This document shows positions 1 through 5,732 of a DNA stretch of 8,006 nt, piece by piece; positions within the stretch are counted from its first letter, which is position 1, and each line of letters begins with the position of its first letter. The position numbers and the translations under genes are program-made. Source of the DNA: Pseudomonadota bacterium (GTDB lineage Bacteria; Pseudomonadota; Gammaproteobacteria; Burkholderiales; Casimicrobiaceae); NCBI GenBank assembly GCA_022709775.1, contig JAKLIE010000062.1:1-8006 (forward strand), given 5' to 3'. Below the pieces are notes generated by a model, which saw only the letters and a program-made list of their open reading frames with translations, was not told the origin of the DNA and did no database searches.

Positions 1-42
1 CAGGCGGGCATGGACGTGCCCCCGCCGCTATCGCGATCCTGA
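1..42 (+). CDS. possible 3' end of an upstream gene (partial)
   Basis: The first frame from position 1 reads 13 codons (QAGMDVPPPLSRS) and stops at TGA 40-42. Eleven of these 13 codons end in G or C, as expected for coding DNA here, and the other two forward frames look less coding-like. If real, this is the C-terminus of a gene that starts outside the window and lies 108 bp upstream of the permease start. The fragment is too short to assign to any family, and a chance open frame is quite possible at this G+C content. Confidence 0.3.
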   Translation, partial: QAGMDVPPPLSRS

Positions 43-138
43 GCTGGCAGGCAACGCGAACTCCCACACTCGCGCCGCCGGCGATGTTGCACCCCCACGG
101 CGACTGTGAGACCGTTGCGATCGCGGACCGACTGCGCA

Positions 139-154
139 AAGAGGATCGGCATGG
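139..154 (+). promoter_or_regulatory. ribosome binding site that decides the permease start
   Basis: A purine-rich AAGAGGA sits just before GGATCGGC-ATG, leaving normal Shine-Dalgarno spacing to ATG 151. The alternative GTG at 106 has no comparable motif upstream, so ATG 151 is favoured. Confidence 0.6.
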
Positions 155-1653
155 CAGCGACACCGGAAGCGGGAGCTCCCGCGGCGGCGCCGAAAGCGAC
201 GAGGCCCTTCAACGTCGGGCTCCTCGTCGCGATCGCCGCGCTGGCCGTCGTGCTCCTGCTCCCGTCGGCCCAGGGTCTCCCGGTCGCCGGGCAGCGCATG
301 CTGGCGGTCTTCTGCTTCGCGGTCGTCGTCTGGATCACCGAGGCGCTGGACTACGCCGTGAGCGCCATCGTCATCGCCGCGCTGATCGCGGTGCTTCTCG
401 GGTTCTCGCCCGACGCGGCGAAGCCGGAGACGCTGGTGGGCACCGCGCGCGGCCTCGGCACGGCCGCGAGCGGCTTCGCGAACTCGGCGCTCATCCTGGT
501 CGCCGCGGCGCTGTTTCTCGCGGCCGCGATGACGATCACCGGGCTCGACCGCCGGATCGCGCTCGCGGTCCTCTCGCGCGTGGGCGCGAAGACGAGCCAC
601 GTGGTGATCGGCAGCATCGTCGTGGCGACGCTGCTCGCGTTCATCGTGCCGAGCGCGACCGCGCGGGCGGCGGCGATCATCCCGATCATGATGGGCATCA
701 TCGCGGCGTTCGGCGCCGAGAAGAAGAGTCGCTTCGCCGCACTGCTGATGATCACGACGGTCCAGGCGGTGAGTGTCTGGAACGTCGGCATCAAGACCGC
801 GGCCGCGCAGAACATGGTCGCGATCGGCTTCCTGCAGAAGCAGCTCGGCAAGGACGTGACCTGGCTCGACTGGTTCGTCGCGGCCGCGCCGTTCTCGCTG
901 GCCCTGTCGATCGGCCTCTATTTCGTCATGATGCGGATGTTGCCGCCCGAGAGCCGCGACGTTCCGGGCGGCAAGGCGGCGGTCGAGAAGTCTCTGAAGG
1001 AGATGGGTCCGATGACCGGCGGCGAGAAGCGCCTGCTGGCCGTGTCGCTCGCGCTGCTGGCGTTCTGGTCGACCGAGGGCGTGCTGCACAGGCTCGACAG
1101 CTCGACGACGACGGTGGTCGCGATCGCGTTCCTGCTCCTGCCCGGCATCGGCGTGATGGACTGGAAGCGCGCGAACCCGCAGATTCCGTGGGGGACGATC
1201 GTGCTGTTCGGCGTCGGCATCAGCCTCGGCACGGCGCTGCTGCAGACGCAGGCGGCGTCGTGGCTCGCTGGCGTCGCGGTCGAGTGGTTCGGCCTCGCCC
1301 ACCTGTCGCCGCTCGCGATCCTCTCGGCGATGGGCGCCTTCCTGATCGTCATCCACCTCGGATTCGCCAGCGCGACGGCGCTCGCCTCGGCCATGATCCC
1401 GATCATCATCGCCGTGCTGCAGAAGGTCGAGACGCCGGGCCTGAACGTGCTCGGGATGACGCTGCTGCTCCAGTTCGTCGTGAGCTTCGGCTTCATCCTG
1501 CCGGTGAACTCGCCGCAGGGAATGGTCGCCTACGGCACCGGGACGTTCGAGACGCGGGACTTCATCCGGACCGGCATCGCGATCACGGTCGTCGCGTACC
1601 TGCTGACGGTGGCGTTCGGCGCGACCTACTGGCGCTGGCTCGGGTACGCCTGA
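151..1653 (+). CDS. SLC13/DASS-family anion (di-/tricarboxylate-type) permease
   Basis: This is a 500-aa inner-membrane transporter of the divalent anion:Na+ symporter type. Such proteins import dicarboxylates, tricarboxylates, sulfate or related anions; the substrate here cannot be told. The protein is almost entirely hydrophobic helices. It has two re-entrant-hairpin motifs in the family's inverted-repeat positions, VPSATARA near residues 166-173 and ASATALAS near 406-413. The C-terminal family block NSPQGMVAYGTGTF lies near 453-466. Both hairpin motifs read Ser-Ala-Thr where characterised DASS proteins have Ser-Asn-Thr. I chose ATG 151 because AGAGGA lies six bases upstream. An in-frame GTG at 106 would add 15 residues that look non-coding (MRPLRSRTDCAKRIG) and has no good ribosome site. 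The gene seems monocistronic and converges on the gtrA-like gene 25 bp away. I saw no convincing sigma-70 promoter in 43-150. Family assignment is firm; substrate is unknown. Confidence 0.9.
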   Translation: MAATPEAGAPAAAPKATRPFNVGLLVAIAALAVVLLLPSAQGLPVAGQRMLAVFCFAVVVWITEALDYAVSAIVIAALIAVLLGFSPDAAKPETLVGTARGLGTAASGFANSALILVAAALFLAAAMTITGLDRRIALAVLSRVGAKTSHVVIGSIVVATLLAFIVPSATARAAAIIPIMMGIIAAFGAEKKSRFAALLMITTVQAVSVWNVGIKTAAAQNMVAIGFLQKQLGKDVTWLDWFVAAAPFSLALSIGLYFVMMRMLPPESRDVPGGKAAVEKSLKEMGPMTGGEKRLLAVSLALLAFWSTEGVLHRLDSSTTTVVAIAFLLLPGIGVMDWKRANPQIPWGTIVLFGVGISLGTALLQTQAASWLAGVAVEWFGLAHLSPLAILSAMGAFLIVIHLGFASATALASAMIPIIIAVLQKVETPGLNVLGMTLLLQFVVSFGFILPVNSPQGMVAYGTGTFETRDFIRTGIAITVVAYLLTVAFGATYWRWLGYA

Positions 1654-1678
1654 TCGGTGCCGCGCCGGCGCCTCGGCG

Positions 1679-2203
1679 CTAGTCCCGCGGTGGACCCGCG
1701 GGCTTGTCGTGCGCGTGTGCGTGATGGCGTGCCCGGCGCAGCAGGATCCTGAGCCGCCCGAACGTCCAGTTGTCGTTGACGAGGAAGTTGGCGACGCTCG
1801 CGATCACGATCGCGACGACGTTCGCGACCAGGTAGTGGACGTGGCCGACGAGCAGCTTCGTGATGACGAACTGCAGCAGGATCCCGAGCCAGCACGCGAC
1901 CCCGTACTGGGCGAACTGGAGCAGGACCGGCGTGCGTACGTGCTCGCGCCGGTCGTGCCACGTCCATAGCCGGTTCCACGTGAAGTTGTTGATCGTCGCG
2001 ACGAAGACCGCGAGCGACAGCGAGAAGTTGAGCCGCGTGCCCTCGGGCTCGATCGAGCGGAACAGGATCTCCTGCCCGAGGTAGAGCACGACGAGGTTGA
2101 CGACGGTGCCGGAGGCGCCGACGACCGCGAAGCGCGGGAACCGGTGACGCAGCACCCAGCCGACCAGCGGCAGGTGGTAGAGGCGCTGCAGGAGTGGGGT
2201 CAC
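1679..2203 (-). CDS. GtrA-family membrane protein (putative lipid-linked sugar flippase)
   Basis: This is a 174-aa four-helix inner-membrane protein of the GtrA family. The family is believed to translocate undecaprenyl-phosphate-linked sugars, or to assist that step, during LPS O-antigen modification and other envelope glycosylation. Predicted membrane segments lie near residues 24-46, 60-78, 95-117 and 122-142. Helices 2 and 4 each end in the family motif: TINNFTWNRLWTW (70-82) and VANFLVNDNWTFGR (137-150). This shows the internal duplication typical of GtrA. A basic, His-rich tail follows. I chose the GTG start at 2203 because it overlaps the stop of the upstream GT9 gene by four bases (GTGA). 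It has no clear ribosome site of its own, so translation is probably coupled to the GT9 gene. The frame stays open much further upstream, but only as an overlap with the GT9 gene. It is the last gene of the operon and ends 25 bp from the convergent permease. Confidence 0.88.
   Translation of the reverse strand: MTPLLQRLYHLPLVGWVLRHRFPRFAVVGASGTVVNLVVLYLGQEILFRSIEPEGTRLNFSLSLAVFVATINNFTWNRLWTWHDRREHVRTPVLLQFAQYGVACWLGILLQFVITKLLVGHVHYLVANVVAIVIASVANFLVNDNWTFGRLRILLRRARHHAHAHDKPAGPPRD
1684..1702. other. GC-rich hairpin at the convergent gene junction, possible transcription barrier
   Basis: CCCGCGG (1684-1690) and CCGCGGG (1696-1702) form a perfect 7-bp inverted repeat around the 5-nt loop TGGAC. 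It lies 30 bp past the permease stop and inside the last codons of the minus-strand gtrA-like gene. No T-run follows on either strand, so it is not a classical intrinsic terminator. Its place at a tail-to-tail junction makes a role in ending or pausing transcription from both sides plausible. It could also simply reflect the Pro/Gly codons of the GtrA tail. Confidence 0.3.
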
Positions 2204-3432
2204 GCCTGCGTGCCTGCGCCGGACGTCGGCTCGCGGCCAGCGACCGCGCGGGCGCGCGCGAGCACATCGTCGGGCGCAATGCGCTTCAGGCACTGGTTGT
2301 CGCCGTCGCAGGGCGTGCGCCGGTGGTTGTACGCGGTGAGGCACGGGGAGCAGGGCAGCGCGCGGTGCATGCATTCGACGCGGCCGCCGAGCGGCGCGTA
2401 GAGCGCCGGCGTCTCGGGGCCGAACAGCGCGACGGTCGGGATGCGCGCCAGCGGCGAGAACTGCGCCGGTCCGCCGTCGTTGGTGACGAGGAGCGCGGCG
2501 TGGCGGAACAGCGCGACGAGCTCGCGCACCGAGCGCGTCCAGCCGGCGAGGTTGACGCAATGCGGGCTCGCGCAGTGCGCGACGATGGCCTCGCCCTCGG
2601 GCCGGTCGGAAGGCAGCCCGATCGCCGCCACCGCATACCCGTCCCGCAGCAGCGAGTCCGCGAGTGTCTGGAAGCTCGCGAGGGGCCACGCGCGCACCGG
2701 GAGCACGCCGCCGCCCGCGTACAGGAGTGCGAGCGGCTTGCCGGCGATCGCCGGGTATTCGGCGCGCAGCCGGGTCGCGACCGCGTCGAGCTCCTGCTGC
2801 GTGAAATCGAGCATCGGCGTGTCGGGCATGGCCCCGCCGTCCGTCTCGTCCTTGCCGACCGGCGAGGACGTCGACTCGATCGCGTTCGCGAGCGTCAGGA
2901 ACTGGCGGGACATGTGCCGGTACGGGTTGTACATGACGGGCCGGTTCACCAGCGTCCCGCGATAGAGCCCCTCCTGCGTGTGCCGGTGGAACCCGACGCG
3001 CACCGGCGCGCCCGACAGGTACGAGAAGATCGTGCTGATGCGCGCGAACAGCTCGCAGTCGATCACGACGTCGATGCCGGTCGCGCGGAGCCGCCCGAGC
3101 GCCGACAGGCTGTCGCGCGCGAACGCCGCGAGCGAGCCGTCGTCGATCGCGATCACGTTCTCGCGCGGCACCACGCCGAGCATGTCGACGACCTCGCGGT
3201 TCTTGCCGAGCAGCAGGATGTGGACGGCTGCGCCCGGATAGCGCTCCTTCAGCCGCGCGAACATCGGCTGCGCGAGCACGAGGCTGCCCATCTCGGAGAG
3301 CAGCACGATCAGGACGTTGCGGGGAGGCGCCGCGGGAGCGCGGCGCGGGATCAGCCGGTCGACGAGCGACAGGAACGCGCAGATCGGGACGCCCGCATAG
3401 CGGTCGATCGCGCGCTGCGCGTCGATGTTCAT
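2200..3432 (-). CDS. glycosyltransferase family 9 (heptosyltransferase-like)
   Basis: This 410-aa, probably cytoplasmic, two-Rossmann-fold GT-B enzyme resembles LPS heptosyltransferases, which move a sugar from a nucleotide donor to a lipid-A/core-type acceptor. The N-terminal loop is LIVLLSEMGSLVLAQP (41-56). The C-terminal donor half has LLYAGGG (236-242), RAWPLASF (247-254) and TNDGGPAQFSPLARIPTVALFGP (317-339), the last matching the family's donor-binding block. A cysteine cluster at 354, 361, 364, 375 and 381 ends in CLKRI, as in many GT9 proteins. The first loop reads S-E-M-G-S where WaaC-type enzymes have S-x-M-G-D, so the usual catalytic Asp is Ser50. The ATG at 3432 overlaps the upstream GT39 stop (ATGA), and the gene's own stop overlaps the GtrA start (GTGA). 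Sugar donor and acceptor are unknown, so a waa symbol is not justified. Confidence 0.88.
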   Translation of the reverse strand: MNIDAQRAIDRYAGVPICAFLSLVDRLIPRRAPAAPPRNVLIVLLSEMGSLVLAQPMFARLKERYPGAAVHILLLGKNREVVDMLGVVPRENVIAIDDGSLAAFARDSLSALGRLRATGIDVVIDCELFARISTIFSYLSGAPVRVGFHRHTQEGLYRGTLVNRPVMYNPYRHMSRQFLTLANAIESTSSPVGKDETDGGAMPDTPMLDFTQQELDAVATRLRAEYPAIAGKPLALLYAGGGVLPVRAWPLASFQTLADSLLRDGYAVAAIGLPSDRPEGEAIVAHCASPHCVNLAGWTRSVRELVALFRHAALLVTNDGGPAQFSPLARIPTVALFGPETPALYAPLGGRVECMHRALPCSPCLTAYNHRRTPCDGDNQCLKRIAPDDVLARARAVAGREPTSGAGTQA

Positions 3433-5423
3433 CGGACAGGCCCCGTGTCCGCGGCGGCGCGTGTCGGCGCGCGGTAGCCGTAGACGACCCGCGCGTAGTA
3501 GCGCCCCGCGGGTGCGCCGTGCTTTCTCGGCTCGAGCGTGCGCACCGGGCCGAGGCGCGTCGCGCGTCCCGCCACGCGCGCGTCCTCGACGTCGTCGCGG
3601 CTGCGCGCGACCAGGATCAGGTCGCGGCCGTCGAACGCCTGCGGCGGGAACCAGAACTCGTACATCAGCGCGTCTTCGTCGTAGAAAAGGTGCCGGCTCG
3701 CGGTGTCGCGGGCGCCGTCGCCGCGCGGGTCGTAGTAGGCCATCTCGTCGGCGGTGTTGTGCTTGTCGAGTCCCACGACGGCAGGCCGCCGCCCGGTCTC
3801 GGCCAGCACCTCGTCTTCGATCGTCTGCACCTGGGCCCGAAGGTCGCGCCAGCCGGTCTGCACGTAGGCATGGTGCCGGTTCAGGCCGGCGAGGCCGTAC
3901 ATAGGATAGTAGAACAGCGCGAACGCGAAGCCCACCATGAGCGCGTGCAGCGCGGGAACCCAGGTCCGCGCGAGCAGGCGGGCGACGGGACCGGTCCGGC
4001 CTGTCGACGTCGGCGAACCGAGGCTCGCGGCGATCATCGGCAAGCCGGCGAGCCAGATCGGGCCGGTCCAGTGCAGCTTGGTCGCCGACCAGAAGCTCGG
4101 CACCGCGAAGGCGGAGAGCGGGACCACCGTGAACACGACGACGAACCACCATCGGCGACGCTCGGTGTCTTGTTCCATGTCGAAGGTCGCCGAAGCCGCG
4201 GGCACGCGCAGCTCCCGGCCAATCCTCGCGAGCGAGCTCGCGAGCCCCGCGACGGCCCAGGGTGTGACGATGATCAGGATGTAGGCGAGGAACTGCGGGA
4301 ACTCGAAGCGCCGGTCCTGCGTCGCGAGACGGCGGGCGCCCTGGAACGTGAAAGACGCCCAGTCGTGCTGCACGTTCCAAACGATCACCGGCGCGAACAC
4401 CGCGAGCGCGACGGCGACCCCGGCCCACGCCCACGGCGAGAGGAGTGCGCGGCGCGAACGCGCGTCCAGAAGAACGTACACGAAGGCGGCCGCCGGTACG
4501 AGGATCATCGAATACTTGGACAGCATGCCGACGCCGATCGCTGCGCCTGCGCCGATCCATGCGCGCGAGCGGCCGCCGATCAATGCCCGCTGCAGGTAGT
4601 AGAGCGCGGCGGCCCAGGCCGCGGCGAGCGGCGCGTCCGGCGTCATCAGCCAGCCGACGAGGAAGAAGAACGGCAGCGCGGACGCGAGCAGCGCGGCGCG
4701 CAGCGCGACGGCGGGCCCCGCGGCATCGCGCGCGTAGAGCGTCGCGTACACCGCCATCACGCACCACGAGAGCAGCGCCGGCAGGCGCACGAAGAACTCG
4801 CTGCCGCCGACGCTCGTCGCCAGCGCGATCAGCCAGGCGGTGAGCGGCGGGTGATCGAGGTAGCCGATGTCGAGGTGCTGCGCGTAGTTCCAGTAGTAGG
4901 CCTCCTGCGGAATCAGCTCGAGCTGGCCCAGGTAGACGAGGCGCAACGCCAGCAGGTAGGCGACGCCGAGCACTGCGGCTGCGCGCCATCCGGTGGCCGG
5001 ATCGTCCGTGCGCGGGACGAACGCGAGACGGGCGAGCCCAAGCCCGCATGCGAGCGCGCCGACGAGCGCCGCCGGGACGATCGCCGCCACCGGCGGCCAG
5101 TTCCACTGCACGGCGAGGAGCGAAAGGACGCCTGCGCGCAGAGCGTAGGCGAGCAGGGCGGCCACCAGCGCGACGCCGACGCGAACGTCCACGCCCGCCG
5201 GGGCGGTCGTGCCGCGCGACCGCCACAGGATCGTGGCGGCCGCGACGAGGGCCAGCGCGTAGGACGCCGCCTGCGCGTACTCGAGACGTACGCCCGCGAT
5301 CGTCAACAGCGCGAACACCCCGACGTCCACTGCCGCGGCGGTCGACGCAGCGGTCGTCGCAATGGACGCGACCCGCGTGTCCGCCCGAGTCGCAGGCGGC
5401 GAATGCGCGGGCGGCTGCGGCAT
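3429..5423 (-). CDS. GT39 (PMT/ArnT-like) membrane glycosyltransferase with N-terminal GtrA-like domain
   Basis: This 664-aa polytopic inner-membrane GT-C enzyme is expected to transfer a sugar from a polyprenyl-phosphate carrier to a periplasmic acceptor. Residues 20-138 hold four hydrophobic helices in two similar halves. AAVDVGVFALL (30-40) followed by a Trp-Arg end (67-70), then a second half at 83-135, resembles GtrA with its NF..N..WTF ends worn away. The GT39 core follows: IPQEAYYWNYAQHLDIGY (171-188), DHPPLTAWLI (190-199), TPDAPLAAAW (261-270), GMLSKYSM (299-306), then further helices to about 515. A soluble C-terminal domain (about 520-664) is probably periplasmic. The usual Asp-Glu pair of the first loop is Gln-Glu (173-174). 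I prefer ATG 5423. A TTG at 5456 would add 11 residues and is equally without a Shine-Dalgarno site. It is the first operon gene, and its stop overlaps the GT9 start by four bases. Confidence 0.85.
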   Translation of the reverse strand: MPQPPAHSPPATRADTRVASIATTAASTAAAVDVGVFALLTIAGVRLEYAQAASYALALVAAATILWRSRGTTAPAGVDVRVGVALVAALLAYALRAGVLSLLAVQWNWPPVAAIVPAALVGALACGLGLARLAFVPRTDDPATGWRAAAVLGVAYLLALRLVYLGQLELIPQEAYYWNYAQHLDIGYLDHPPLTAWLIALATSVGGSEFFVRLPALLSWCVMAVYATLYARDAAGPAVALRAALLASALPFFFLVGWLMTPDAPLAAAWAAALYYLQRALIGGRSRAWIGAGAAIGVGMLSKYSMILVPAAAFVYVLLDARSRRALLSPWAWAGVAVALAVFAPVIVWNVQHDWASFTFQGARRLATQDRRFEFPQFLAYILIIVTPWAVAGLASSLARIGRELRVPAASATFDMEQDTERRRWWFVVVFTVVPLSAFAVPSFWSATKLHWTGPIWLAGLPMIAASLGSPTSTGRTGPVARLLARTWVPALHALMVGFAFALFYYPMYGLAGLNRHHAYVQTGWRDLRAQVQTIEDEVLAETGRRPAVVGLDKHNTADEMAYYDPRGDGARDTASRHLFYDEDALMYEFWFPPQAFDGRDLILVARSRDDVEDARVAGRATRLGPVRTLEPRKHGAPAGRYYARVVYGYRAPTRAAADTGPVR

Positions 5424-5548
5424 GGCGGGCGGGCGCGTGCCGGGGGGGCGACTCAAGGCGGCGGGTTTCGGAGGGGGGATCCTGCGCAGGCCGGACGGAG
5501 GCGTCCGCGCCCGTCGTGGCGCGCGCCGCCAGGACGACGGGAGGCTCG

Positions 5549-5554
5549 ATTATA
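5549..5554 (-). promoter_or_regulatory. consensus -10 box (TATAAT) for the glycosyltransferase operon
   Basis: The minus strand reads CACG-TATAAT-CGAG, a perfect sigma-70 -10 hexamer in very GC-rich DNA. It would start transcription near 5542, leaving a leader of about 86-120 bases to the TTG 5456 or ATG 5423 start. With 16-18 bp spacing the upstream hexamer is poor (GCCGGA at 17 bp), and there is no TG extended -10. The promoter may therefore need an activator or another contact. Its position directly ahead of the operon supports the call. Confidence 0.5.
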
Positions 5555-5636
5555 CGTGGGTGGCCCGCTGCTCCGGCGGCCGCGGAGGGATGCCCCGTTC
5601 CGGCCGGTGCGGGGAGCGGAACGATCGCGTCGCGGG

Positions 5637-5665
5637 TGGACAGTCCCGGCCGTTGCCCCGAGAAT
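5637..5665 (+). promoter_or_regulatory. sigma-70-like promoter for the secreted DVUA0089/anchor-D gene
   Basis: TGGACA (5637-5642, five of six bases matching TTGACA) is separated by exactly 17 bp from GAGAAT (5660-5665, four of six matching TATAAT). This predicts a start near 5672 and a leader of about 58 bases to ATG 5730. It is the best promoter-like pair I found on the plus strand of the intergenic region. It is a pattern match by eye, and the -10 box lacks the conserved first T. Confidence 0.45.
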
Positions 5666-5685
5666 GCGCGAGCCAGTCCCGGCCG
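5641..5685. repeat. 12-bp exact direct repeat bracketing the plus-strand promoter
   Basis: CAGTCCCGGCCG occurs at 5641-5652 and again at 5674-5685, 33 bp apart, close to three helical turns. Copy one overlaps the end of the -35 box and the spacer; copy two lies just past the predicted start site. A weaker relative, TTCCGGCCGGTG, sits at 5598-5609. Two equally phased sites around a promoter are typical of a repressor operator pair. However, CCGGCC-rich words are common at this base composition, so chance is not excluded. Confidence 0.4.
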
Positions 5686-5718
5686 GCGACAGACCCGAGC
5701 GCGAGGATCGGTTGACCA

Positions 5719-5732
5719 GGGAGGTCGGCATG
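5719..5732 (+). promoter_or_regulatory. strong ribosome binding site deciding the start at ATG 5730
   Basis: GGGAGG at 5719-5724 lies five bases before ATG 5730. The frame is open for more than 2 kb upstream, so this site and the signal peptide that follows are what fix the true start. Confidence 0.75.

Noticed and set aside
106..150. GTG 106 as the start of the permease
   Set aside because: There is no ribosome site, and the 15 added residues are polar and unlike a transporter N-terminus. ATG 151 has AGAGGA at good spacing.
28..1356. A 442-codon minus-strand open frame opposite the permease gene
   Set aside because: The translation is rich in Arg, Asp, Glu and His with no domain. It is the expected antisense shadow of a high-GC gene whose plus-strand protein is an obvious transporter.
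1654..1678. GGCGCC-rich self-complementary words between the convergent genes
   Set aside because: The loops are too short for stable hairpins, there is no T-run, and such words are common at this base composition.
2204..2689. Upstream extension of the GtrA frame
   Set aside because: It lies inside the GT9 coding region and lacks hydrophobic helices. GTG 2203 with its GTGA overlap is the natural start.
3519..5729. Upstream extension of the plus-strand frame that ends at 7043 (over 700 extra codons)
   Set aside because: This part lies antisense to the GT39 gene and reads as low-complexity Arg-rich sequence. The real start is ATG 5730, with a strong ribosome site and a signal peptide.
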